Numbered from the stretch's first letter, positions 7,634 to 14,597 are shown. The stretch: 34,842 nucleotides of DNA from Verrucomicrobiota bacterium (GCA_016219905.1 JACRKA010000115.1:1-34842); one strand, 5' to 3'. Notes: generated from the sequence alone by a model not told the origin. Numbers and translations: made by a program.

Positions 7634-9030
7634 CCGACGAGCGCGGCCTCCCTGCCGGTCAGTTCAACCACCGCGGCGGCGCGGCGGCCATTGCGTTTGA
7701 CGTTGTGGGTCGCCCATTCGCGGATGCGGTCTTTGATTTCCTGGAGATGGCCCTCGCAATAACGCATCGCTTCAAATTGTCCCGGCTGGAACAGCCGGAT
7801 GTGGGGACAGCCGCCATCGCATTCCGGCAGGACCGGACACTGGATGCATCGCGGGTCCTGCAACCAGTCATAGACCAGCCACGGCACCAGGTTCGCGAGT
7901 TTCACCGGGCTGCCCGGCTCGATGGAGCCGTAGGCCCGTTCCGCCATGCCCACGTCTTCGGTGCATTTGAAAAGCCGGCCGTCCGGGCCGATCACCATGT
8001 TGAAGCGCGTGGTGGCGATGCAGCCCACCTGCGTCGGCCGGAAATCGGTCCCCACGGGCAGGCCCAATGCCCGCGCTTTCGGCCGTTCCCGCGCCACGAT
8101 CCGCGCATAGGCCGGGTAAGTCATCGCCGCAAAGCGCCCGCGCCCGCCACATTCCGGGTCGAACACATACGCGAAGAAGACCGTTTTCAGATGACGGTGC
8201 AGCCCGCGCCGGAGCAACTGGCCGTAAAGCGCATCGAACCCGGCCTTGTCATCGCGGACGACGTTGACGCGCAGATACACCGCCAGCCGCTGCGCGGCGA
8301 ACGCCAGGTTGTCCAACACCTGCTCTGCCGTCTCGCGGCCCTGCCGGTCGCGTTTCTCCGACGCGGGGATGTCCACCGTCACCTGCATGAACTTCAGCCG
8401 GCACTTGCGGAGCAAGCGGACGACATCCCGGCTCAACAGCATCCCGTTGCTGACGAGGACGGCCGAGTATTTCACGCCGGCCTGGTCGCACGCCGGGATC
8501 AGCCGCGCGCTGATGCGGGCGATGGCCTCGGCGGTCAGCAACGGCTCGCCGCCAAACCAACACATCTCCAAAGCCCGCTTGCCTCGCGCAGCCATGGCGA
8601 TGTGGCGGACGATCTCCTCCTCGCGGTCGCGCGTCAGCGTCTTGCCATGCCCGGCCGCTTGGACGCCGCTTTCAAAACAGTAGCGGCAGCTCAGGTTGCA
8701 GGCCAGCGTGGGCACGACGGTCACCCCCAACTTCCCGGCATCGAAACGCGCCGCCTGGTCGCGCAACCGGACCATATCGAGTTCATTGACTGCCTTGGAC
8801 ACCAACAAGCCCTTCGAGCACAGGAGGCTCAAGTCTTCGGAGGAAGTTTCGGGACGTGTCGGAATCGCGCAGCCCGCCTTCAGGTAACGACGCCATGTCG
8901 GGGCATTGACGACGACCAAGGAGCCGGTGAAGGTGTTGAACACCGCCTTGCGGCCGCGCGGAAGGTCCACCGCCATGTTGAACCGCGACGGAACCCATCC
9001 GTCCGCGGAAGATTCAAACCCCTTGCTCAT
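7630..9030 (-). CDS. Radical SAM/SPASM peptide maturase (copy 1)
   Basis: 466 residues from the ATG at 9030; a TTG at 9036 is an alternative start. The N-terminal ~95 residues (WVPSRFN, FNTFTGSLVVVN) resemble the lead-in of peptide-modifying SPASM enzymes. The radical SAM cluster motif CNLSCRYC gives Cys111, Cys115 and Cys118, followed by FGGEPLL. The C-terminus carries SPASM cysteines for auxiliary Fe-S clusters (VGCIATTRFN, FKCTED, CIQCPVLPECDGGCPH). Such enzymes use S-adenosylmethionine to install thioether, C-C or similar crosslinks in ribosomal peptides. The gene lies directly downstream of a small precursor-like gene and overlaps the ABC transporter gene by 4 bases. It is clearly paralogous to the enzyme at 12714-14153: the two align along their whole length, down to PSRFN, FNTFTG/HNTFTG and GGCPH. 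There is no convincing Shine-Dalgarno. Substrate assignment is inferred from position. Confidence 0.92.
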   Translation of the reverse strand: MSKGFESSADGWVPSRFNMAVDLPRGRKAVFNTFTGSLVVVNAPTWRRYLKAGCAIPTRPETSSEDLSLLCSKGLLVSKAVNELDMVRLRDQAARFDAGKLGVTVVPTLACNLSCRYCFESGVQAAGHGKTLTRDREEEIVRHIAMAARGKRALEMCWFGGEPLLTAEAIARISARLIPACDQAGVKYSAVLVSNGMLLSRDVVRLLRKCRLKFMQVTVDIPASEKRDRQGRETAEQVLDNLAFAAQRLAVYLRVNVVRDDKAGFDALYGQLLRRGLHRHLKTVFFAYVFDPECGGRGRFAAMTYPAYARIVARERPKARALGLPVGTDFRPTQVGCIATTRFNMVIGPDGRLFKCTEDVGMAERAYGSIEPGSPVKLANLVPWLVYDWLQDPRCIQCPVLPECDGGCPHIRLFQPGQFEAMRYCEGHLQEIKDRIREWATHNVKRNGRRAAAVVELTGREAALVG

Positions 9031-9110
9031 CGTCAATCTTGCAGCAACCCATCACCCCGCGCACCACCACGACAGCCATGCTCGGATCCGGCCCGGCCCA
9101 GCCTCATCAC

Positions 9111-9132
9111 GCCGGGCGGAGCGAAGTCCGGC
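9111..9132 (-). promoter_or_regulatory. Hairpin downstream of precursor 1, possible attenuator or partial terminator
   Basis: GCCGG and CCGGC pair around a 12-base loop, about 28 bases after the precursor stop and before the maturase gene. The same hairpin with a nearly identical loop follows precursor 2 at 14213-14234. A partial terminator or processing stem here would keep precursor mRNA in excess over maturase mRNA. There is no U-tract, so the function is inferred. Confidence 0.45.
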
Positions 9133-9160
9133 CTCGGACGCCATTCCGTTCAACCCACGA

Positions 9161-9388
9161 TCAACCGCGCACGCCGCCAATCGCGCTCGGGCTGCAATAG
9201 CGATGCCCCCAGCACTGCCCCTCGACCTCATCGGTCCCGACGGCGCTCAGGACTTTGGCCACGTCCTTGATTGAAAGCTTCTTCTTGCCCTTCAGGACCG
9301 TTCCCTCAGGGAATACCAGTGTGACGCAGTTCGATCCGTCCGCGACAACCCGGACCGATGTTGTTTTTTTGATGGCTTTCTTGCTCAT
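9161..9388 (-). CDS. RiPP precursor-like peptide 1
   Basis: 75 residues: a lysine-rich N-terminus, a beta-like stretch (VTLVFPEGTVLKG), a helix-like stretch (LSIKDVAKVLSAV), then a cysteine-containing C-terminus. It shares 55 of the first 60 residues with the peptide at 14263-14499 and the last seven (AIGGVRG), but residues 61-68 (GHRYCSPS) replace an unrelated 11-residue stretch. A conserved leader with a diverged core is the hallmark of RiPP precursors. GAAGGAG lies upstream of the ATG at good distance, and a radical SAM/SPASM enzyme follows about 130 bases downstream on the same strand. Cys59 (GQCW) and Cys65 are candidate modification sites. Leader cleavage may fall near VEGQ. No family name is recognised; the RiPP role is inferred from pattern and context. 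Confidence 0.85.
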   Translation of the reverse strand: MSKKAIKKTTSVRVVADGSNCVTLVFPEGTVLKGKKKLSIKDVAKVLSAVGTDEVEGQCWGHRYCSPSAIGGVRG

Positions 9389-9517
9389 AGCTCGGACTCC
9401 TTCAAGGCCAGACTCGCTACGCCCGGTGACCGGAGGATGCGGCGCGCAGGCGGCATGGCCATGCGTTGTTATTCGTCACCACATCTATTGCTCCGATTCT
9501 CCAAGAGCGCACACAGC

Positions 9518-9546
9518 CAACTATGCCGACGCCCATCGTGCGTCAA
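9518..9546 (-). promoter_or_regulatory. Candidate sigma-70-type promoter for the precursor 1 operon
   Basis: On the minus strand TTGACG (9546-9541) and TAGTTG (9523-9518) are separated by exactly 17 bases. Transcription would begin near 9511, giving a leader of about 120 bases before the precursor ATG. The -35 is good and the -10 mediocre. The rest of 9389-9629, between this gene and the divergent methyltransferase gene, shows no further recognisable signal. Confidence 0.45.
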
Positions 9547-9629
9547 GCACGAAGTGACGCGGGAACATTCTGCTTGAAGCGACCCCGCGGCAGGCTAGCA
9601 TCGCAACCGATGTTGAACAGAGTCCTGGA

Positions 9630-10370
9630 ATGAAGCGTTCTCCCAAACTGAAGCTGGACCCGAAAAACTACTTTCGCCTCTCCAACGGACTCCTGCTGGC
9701 TGCTCCGCCGGAAGTCCCCTTCCGGGACATGTTCTCCGAGGTCTTCGAATCCGGCTGCTACCGGCCTTCTGCTGAGTTCCGAATCAGGCCACGCGATACC
9801 GTGCTTGATGTGGGCGCGAACGTCGGACTGTTCTCGATCTGGGTGGCATCGAACGTCCCTTCGGCGCGCATCTTCGCGTTCGAGGCCGCGTCGGACAATT
9901 TCCGGGCGTTGGCCGGGAACATCCGGAGCAATCGGCTCAAAGGCATCTCGGTTCACCATTACGCGGTGTCGGATGGCAGCAGCAAGCATGTGACCCTCTA
10001 CCGCGGGTTCCACGGCGGGATTCATTCCATCCGGCCGGAATACCGGAATTGGGATTCCCCGGCGGGAAGGCCCCGCAGGACCGAGAGGGTCCGCGCGATC
10101 ACGCTGGAGCGGATCTTCTCCCGGTTCAGAATCAAGACGGTGGATTTCCTGAAACTCGATTGCGAAGGCGCCGAATACGACATCCTGCTTTCCACACCGG
10201 GCAGAACTCTCTCCCGGATCCGAAAGATCGTCGGGGAATACCACGACCTCAGCGCGAAGCGGCACGGGGGCGTGTTGAAAGAGTTCCTGACAAGAAACGG
10301 GTTTCGGACCGAGTTCAGGGCCGCGGGGCGGGACACGCCGTGGGGAATGTTCGTTGCGACTTTCCGCTGA
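9630..10370 (+). CDS. FkbM-family S-adenosylmethionine-dependent methyltransferase
   Basis: 246 residues, no signal peptide. The SAM-binding motif is VLDVGANVGLFSI (58-70), followed by an acidic strand end (FAFEA), and the family-typical VDFLKLDCEGAEYDILL lies in the second half. The C-terminus ends in a WGMFVATFR strand, so the domain appears complete. FkbM enzymes mostly O-methylate hydroxyl groups of natural products, sugars or lipids. The gene is divergent from precursor 1 and is followed 28 bases later by the unusual radical SAM gene, so the pair is probably one operon. A tailoring role on the local peptide is inferred from position only; a role in surface sugars would fit the family equally well. 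There is no clear Shine-Dalgarno. Confidence 0.85.
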   Translation: MKRSPKLKLDPKNYFRLSNGLLLAAPPEVPFRDMFSEVFESGCYRPSAEFRIRPRDTVLDVGANVGLFSIWVASNVPSARIFAFEAASDNFRALAGNIRSNRLKGISVHHYAVSDGSSKHVTLYRGFHGGIHSIRPEYRNWDSPAGRPRRTERVRAITLERIFSRFRIKTVDFLKLDCEGAEYDILLSTPGRTLSRIRKIVGEYHDLSAKRHGGVLKEFLTRNGFRTEFRAAGRDTPWGMFVATFR

Positions 10371-10398
10371 GCCGCCGCGCGTAAGCCCCCAAAAATCC

Positions 10399-12162
10399 AT
10401 GATCCAATCCATCGTATTGCCGGGCCGGTTTCCGACCACCTTCTACGCCTACCCGGAGTTCACGCTGCTCAACCGGAGGATTCAGGATAAGGTCCGGTTC
10501 GAGAACCTCAACCTGCTTTTCTGGGAGTATCTATTCTCCACGGACTTCCTCGGGTTTCTGCGGAAGCAACTTGGCAGGGCTGCATCCCCGCAGATCAAGT
10601 TCCTCTCGACCGTTGTGGACTCGGGCACCATCGCCACGCTCCGGGACCGGAAATGTTTCTACGACCCGGAGCGATACCTCTCCGCCATCTCCTGCCTCGG
10701 CGGATATTTGGCCGTGGCCTCCAACCTCTTGCGGCAATTCAGCGGCCGGAATCTGGAGGGACTCTCGGTTTACGGCCTGAGCTACGACATGCGGCGTCCC
10801 TTCGGGGAGGTCTTGGCCTACGCGCGGAGCGAACGGAGTCCGGTCATGGATTTCTACCGGACGCGCTCGAAGCTGATTCGAAAACTCTTCGCCACCGATA
10901 TCGTCAGCGCCGTGACCTACAGCTACACCGATATCCTGCACCTCGGCATCCTGTGCGACCGATATCGGCGGCCCGGCGCCACCGTGCTCATCCACGGCCA
11001 CAGTTGGGAGAACAACGCCATTGATTACCTGATCGAGCACAGCGGCCAGTATGCCGACCTGCTCCGGCAAATTGACGGGATCGTCATTGCGGAGGAGGGC
11101 TTGGCCGAGACGTTCAACCAGCTTGCTGAAACAGGAACGACGGCGGGGATTCAGAATCTGCACCGGTTCGGCGACGGGGCCGTATCCGGCGGCGGCAAGC
11201 AGAGTCGCCGACGCAACGCCGTTGATGACCTAAACTTCGCGCGCCTGCGCCAGGAGGCGGAGCGTCAACGCCCGAAGATATTCTCTCCTGAACTGGTGAC
11301 TCTGCACCGGCTCTCCTCGCGAGGTTGCTACTGGAGCCGGTGCGCCTTCTGCCGGCACAACAGCCGGCACAGCGGTCGAGCCAGCGATCCGGACGAGGAG
11401 CCAGAGAATCCGTCCCAGTGGACAGCCAGCCTGCGCCAGCTTTCGAAGATTTCCCCGGTCCTCGTCTTCTGCGACCAGGGGATTGACCCGGAAGCCGCGG
11501 CGGCGTTGGCCGCCTCGGCGCGCGACGCCGGCATCACGGCCAAGTGGTCGCTTCGGACGCGGATGGATCCGCGCTGGGATGCCCGGCGCATCGCGGCGGT
11601 GGCCCGCGGAGGGTGCGCTGAGCTGATCTTCGGCTTGGAATCCATCAACAACGCCACCCTGCGCCGGATGAACAAGACGCCACTGACCGGCAAGGCTTAC
11701 CGTTCACTGGCGGAGCAGATTCATCGCGATGCCGCGGCCCGCGGCATCTACAACCACTACTGCATGATCTACGGCTACCCGGGCGAGACGTATACAGAAT
11801 GCCGGCGAACCCTCAACTTCCTGGCGGACCTCATCCGCGACGTCCCCAAGACGACCTTCAGCTTGAACCGATTCCAGCTCCTCTATAAGTCGGACGTCTT
11901 CAACTCGCCAAGAACTTACGGCATGCGTTCAGTGACCAAGGCGCCGATGCTGTCCAACATGTTCTGGTATGACGAACCGAAGAGCCAGCGCAGCATCGAG
12001 CGGGTGGAGAACGGACTCGCCGGCTTCTATCGGGCCATAGGCTACCGCGAGGACATCGTTGCAAACCCGATACTCATGCAGACACTGCCGGGTTTCATCA
12101 ACGACAGCGGCCATGCGCCGTTGCTCAAGGCAGGTCATCGGGGAAATCCATTCATGGCGTGA
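10399..12162 (+). CDS. Radical SAM enzyme with cobalamin-domain-like N-terminus and CX4CX2C cluster
   Basis: 587 residues from the ATG at 10399. Residues about 165-245 (DIVSAVTYSYTDILHLGIL, ATVLIHGHSW, IDGIVIAEEGLAETF) follow the layout of the B12-binding Rossmann domain of class B radical SAM enzymes, though no DxHxxG motif is present. The radical SAM domain starts at SSRGCYWSRCAFC: Cys310, Cys315 and Cys318 are spaced CX4CX2C rather than CX3CX2C. It continues with WSLRTRMDP, LIFGLESIN and YGYPGET. The style recalls the RiPP maturation radical SAM proteins that carry a longer first cluster spacing (RGCWWG type). The likely chemistry is methylation or rearrangement at unactivated carbon. It follows the FkbM gene by 28 bases. 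The 3' neighbour is the convergent small gene at 12355-12525. The substrate is unknown. Confidence 0.85.
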   Translation: MIQSIVLPGRFPTTFYAYPEFTLLNRRIQDKVRFENLNLLFWEYLFSTDFLGFLRKQLGRAASPQIKFLSTVVDSGTIATLRDRKCFYDPERYLSAISCLGGYLAVASNLLRQFSGRNLEGLSVYGLSYDMRRPFGEVLAYARSERSPVMDFYRTRSKLIRKLFATDIVSAVTYSYTDILHLGILCDRYRRPGATVLIHGHSWENNAIDYLIEHSGQYADLLRQIDGIVIAEEGLAETFNQLAETGTTAGIQNLHRFGDGAVSGGGKQSRRRNAVDDLNFARLRQEAERQRPKIFSPELVTLHRLSSRGCYWSRCAFCRHNSRHSGRASDPDEEPENPSQWTASLRQLSKISPVLVFCDQGIDPEAAAALAASARDAGITAKWSLRTRMDPRWDARRIAAVARGGCAELIFGLESINNATLRRMNKTPLTGKAYRSLAEQIHRDAAARGIYNHYCMIYGYPGETYTECRRTLNFLADLIRDVPKTTFSLNRFQLLYKSDVFNSPRTYGMRSVTKAPMLSNMFWYDEPKSQRSIERVENGLAGFYRAIGYREDIVANPILMQTLPGFINDSGHAPLLKAGHRGNPFMA

Positions 12163-12354
12163 CCGGACGTCACCCATTTCGGCGAGCAACCGGTTTCGAC
12201 ATCCGCGCTGCCGGTCTCGCAACTATGCTGCAGGTGTCGCGCTGGCAGAGCACGAATCGCCGCCAGCGCGGGAACCGTCTCTGCCGGGCCAGGCCCTGAT
12301 CCCGTTCTGCAACCTCAGGCGACAGCCCTCTCTACCAAACTCAACCCGACTTTC

Positions 12355-12525
12355 CTACAGGCAGCTTGCCCAAAGGGATTTCTTGGACATGCAGATTTGG
12401 CCCGCCACGTCTGCTGGCGCTTTCTTAGAGCCTTTTTCAAACTGCTTCTTCGTGATCTTGTATTTCTTCAACACGGTTGCCGGGATCTCGTAGTATGTGT
12501 TTTTTGACTTTATGAGAATTGACAT
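12355..12525 (-). CDS. Short AT-rich precursor-like peptide 3
   Basis: 56 residues: MSILIKSKNTYYEIPATVLK opens a lysine-rich leader, then come KKYKITKKQFEKGSKK, ADVAGQIC and a short C-terminus with two cysteines and a tryptophan (LWASCL). AAGGA sits upstream of the ATG, and a near-consensus promoter is 51 bases further up. Its GC content is far below its surroundings (23 of 60 bases GC over 12421-12480). It shares with precursors 1 and 2 a TVLK element in the leader and a V-x-G-Q motif directly before the first core cysteine. It is divergent from the radical SAM/SPASM gene at 12714, the probable partner. No known family is recognised. Promoter, Shine-Dalgarno, leader/core layout and context together make a real gene likely; its modified product is inferred. 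Confidence 0.8.
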   Translation of the reverse strand: MSILIKSKNTYYEIPATVLKKYKITKKQFEKGSKKAPADVAGQICMSKKSLWASCL

Positions 12526-12575
12526 GATTCTTCCTTCACAAGTTTTTCCAGTTGCCAGTTCCTATCACGACAAGG

Positions 12576-12604
12576 TAGTTATGATTTCTTGGGTGCCATG
12601 TCAA
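12576..12604 (-). promoter_or_regulatory. Strong sigma-70-type promoter for precursor 3
   Basis: On the minus strand TTGACA (12604-12599), a 17-base spacer and TAACTA (12581-12576). Transcription would start near 12569, leaving a leader of about 44 bases with a good Shine-Dalgarno. It is the best promoter match in the peptide region. The remaining bases up to 12713 show no clear promoter for the divergent enzyme gene. Confidence 0.65.
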
Positions 12605-12713
12605 GAACTGAGCGACGCAGGGCCGGGTAACAGCGCGCTGCTTGCGAATAAATGCCGAGTGAAGTTCGCGAGTGGACAGTTTTGCGCGCTTGCAGATGGA
12701 CGGAGAAAACAAA

Positions 12714-14153
12714 ATGCGACAGAAAGAGACGCCCACCGCCGTTTTCGAGGTTGCAGGCAGGAATTCTGCGATCTCACTACCACCGCCTGCCACAATCTCA
12801 AAGGCACTTGAAGCGCTTGGGGAAACGTGGATTCCTTCCCGGTTCAATGTCACGACAGCGCTGCGGGGCAGCCGAAAGGCGATCCATAACACGTTCACTG
12901 GCGCGACGGCAGTTCTGAACCACCGTAGTTGGCAACGATACCTTCGGTCTGGTTTTGAATACCGTCTTTCTGGACAGCCAGTCCCGGAACAACTGCAGGC
13001 TCTTTACTCAAGAGGCTTCCTCGTATCGAAGGACGTGGATGAGGTTGAACTGGCTCGATTCCACTACCTCGCGTCACGTTTTGACAGGGACACTCTCAAC
13101 GTGACCATGCTTTGCACGTTGGCCTGCAATCTGTGTTGCGCCTACTGTTTCGAAGGTCAAGCACAAGCAGACCATCGCGGCACCACGATGTCCAAGGAGA
13201 CAGAGGAGGCGGTCGTTGCCCACCTGAGCAGAGCAGTTCGCGGCAAAAAGGGGCTGTCCATCTGGTGGTTCGGAGGAGAACCGCTTCTCACGATGGGGCC
13301 TATGGAAAGAATCAGCTCCCGACTCATCCGGATCTGCAAGAAAGGCGGCATTCATTATACCGCCATGATCGCAACCAACGGCACGTTGCTGACGCGCGAT
13401 GTCATAAAACAACTGCGCCGATGGAAGGTCGCATCTGCTCAAGTGACGCTGGACATTCCCAGAGCAGCGAAGCGGGATAAGCATGGCCGTGAGACTCAGG
13501 AGAAAGTATTGGACAACCTGTGCCTCGCCGCTGGGAAACTCAAGGTTCATCTCCGAATCAACCTATCAAAGGACAACGAAGCAGAGTTTGACCGATTGTA
13601 TCGCGGGCTGATCCGAAGAAAGCTTCACAAAACCTTGGATATGGTGATGGGTATTGCCCACGTCTTTGCGCCAGAGCGCGGCCGCCTTGGTTGCACAGTT
13701 TGTCCGGTTGGACACCAATCATACGTGCATGTCTTGGCGCGCGAGCACGCCAAGGCGGCAGCGTTGGGCCTGCCTCTCAGAGAATCTCTCGTGTCGTCGC
13801 CGGGCGGCGGTTGCTCGGCGACTCGCGAGTCGGCCGTGGTGATCGGTCCTGACGGACTATTGTATAAATGTGTCGAGGACGTTGGGCTGGCCAACCGTGC
13901 GTATGGCTCTGTGTTCCTTGAAGACTTTGTGAAGCCCGGCAATCTGCTTCCGTGGTTGACATACGATTGGTTCCAACACGCCATGTGCAAGGGCTGCCCT
14001 GTGTTGCCGCAATGCGCGGGTGGCTGTCCGCACAGGCGGCTGTTTCAATCTGGCAGTCTCAAGGATGAGGATTTCTGCTATTGGGACATGCGGGGCGATT
14101 TGGAGGACCGAATTCGTAAACACGCCCTCGAAAAGGAGGCGTCAGGGGTCTAA
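12714..14153 (+). CDS. Radical SAM/SPASM peptide maturase (copy 2)
   Basis: 479 residues from the ATG at 12714, chosen because GGAG stands 8 bases upstream; in-frame ATGs at 12672 and 12696 lack such a site. After a ~125-residue N-terminal part (WIPSRFN, HNTFTGATAVLN), the cluster motif CNLCCAYC gives Cys138, Cys142 and Cys145, followed by FGGEPLL. The SPASM region has GGGCSATRES, YKCVEDVG and CKGCPVLPQCAGGCPH. It is paralogous to the enzyme at 7630-9030 over the full length. It has an insertion with two extra cysteines (GCTVCPVG) where copy 1 has CGG. GC content is lower than in copy 1 (for example 31 of 60 over 13321-13380). It lies between the divergent precursor 3 and the convergent precursor 2, so either peptide may be its substrate. 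Confidence 0.92.
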   Translation: MRQKETPTAVFEVAGRNSAISLPPPATISKALEALGETWIPSRFNVTTALRGSRKAIHNTFTGATAVLNHRSWQRYLRSGFEYRLSGQPVPEQLQALYSRGFLVSKDVDEVELARFHYLASRFDRDTLNVTMLCTLACNLCCAYCFEGQAQADHRGTTMSKETEEAVVAHLSRAVRGKKGLSIWWFGGEPLLTMGPMERISSRLIRICKKGGIHYTAMIATNGTLLTRDVIKQLRRWKVASAQVTLDIPRAAKRDKHGRETQEKVLDNLCLAAGKLKVHLRINLSKDNEAEFDRLYRGLIRRKLHKTLDMVMGIAHVFAPERGRLGCTVCPVGHQSYVHVLAREHAKAAALGLPLRESLVSSPGGGCSATRESAVVIGPDGLLYKCVEDVGLANRAYGSVFLEDFVKPGNLLPWLTYDWFQHAMCKGCPVLPQCAGGCPHRRLFQSGSLKDEDFCYWDMRGDLEDRIRKHALEKEASGV

Positions 14154-14212
14154 GAGATCTGTGGGCGTCGCTGCTTGAGCGCATTCGTCTGAATGATTGG
14201 CCCGCTGGCCAT

Positions 14213-14234
14213 GCCGGGCAAAGCGAAGTCCGGC
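14213..14234 (-). promoter_or_regulatory. Hairpin downstream of precursor 2, also between convergent genes
   Basis: GCCGG and CCGGC around a 12-base loop, the counterpart of the hairpin at 9111-9132. Here no maturase gene follows on the minus strand; the convergent radical SAM gene ends at 14153. It may end or stabilise the precursor 2 transcript. There is no U-tract. Confidence 0.4.
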
Positions 14235-14262
14235 CTCGGATGTTGTTCAGTTCAACCCACGA

Positions 14263-14499
14263 TCAACCGCGCACGCCTCCAATCGCGGTTGGCGTGCGCA
14301 CAGATCCAGATCTATGTAGCCAGCACTGCCCCTCGACCTCATCGGTCGCCACGGCGCTCAAGACTTTGGCCACGTCCTTGACCGAAAGCTTCTTCTTGCC
14401 CTTCAGGACCGTTCCCTCGGGGAACACCAGCGTGACACGGTTTGATCCGTCCGCGACGACCTTGACCGACGTTGTTTTCTTGATGGTTTTCTTGCTCAT
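14263..14499 (-). CDS. RiPP precursor-like peptide 2
   Basis: 78 residues. The first 60 differ from precursor 1 at only five positions (A5T, R13K, C21R, I40V, G51A), and both end in AIGGVRG. Residues 61-71 are LHRSGSVRTPT instead of GHRYCSPS, so this copy has a single cysteine, Cys59 in GQCW. It follows the radical SAM/SPASM gene at 14598-15878 by 98 bases on the same strand, whereas precursor 1 precedes its enzyme. GGAAGGA stands about 14 bases upstream of the ATG and a second AAGGAA is immediately adjacent to it. The gene looks like a duplicate of precursor 1 with a new core. It could be made by either the adjacent enzyme or by copy 2 at 12714-14153. Function inferred. Confidence 0.85.
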   Translation of the reverse strand: MSKKTIKKTTSVKVVADGSNRVTLVFPEGTVLKGKKKLSVKDVAKVLSAVATDEVEGQCWLHRSGSVRTPTAIGGVRG

Positions 14500-14597
14500 T
14501 TCCTTGGGGGTCCTTCCTGTTGGGCTTGGTTGGTGTTATCGCTACCAAATCAAGAGGCCCGAAACAACACCAATCCTCGCAACGCGCAACCTGCTCC

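Larger units (their letters stand above)
9111..9388 (-). repeat. Duplicated precursor block, copy 1
   Basis: This block covers the precursor gene, its 3' flank and the hairpin. It recurs at 14213-14499 in the same orientation. Similarity is high over the leader-coding part and the post-stop flank and breaks down in the middle of the core. Upstream of the ATG the two copies are not obviously alike. Confidence 0.85.
14213..14499 (-). repeat. Duplicated precursor block, copy 2
   Basis: Second copy of the block at 9111-9388, same orientation, about 5.1 kb away. It is 9 bases longer because its core has three more codons. Flank and leader are conserved; the middle of the core is not. Confidence 0.85.

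Noticed and set aside
5804-9270. Two long plus-strand frames (607 and 548 codons) opposite the ABC and radical SAM genes
   Set aside because: GC-rich antisense frames with biased, low-complexity composition; the minus-strand proteins carry all catalytic motifs.
12059-12493. 144-codon plus-strand frame between the two radical SAM genes
   Set aside because: It overlaps the end of the upstream enzyme and runs antisense to the small precursor gene, which has the promoter, ribosome site and leader/core layout.
14500-14597. Inverted repeat GGTTGGTGTT / AACACCAATCC upstream of precursor 2 as a riboswitch
   Set aside because: A single 10-11 bp pairing with a mismatch and a 28-base loop; no known riboswitch core was recognised.
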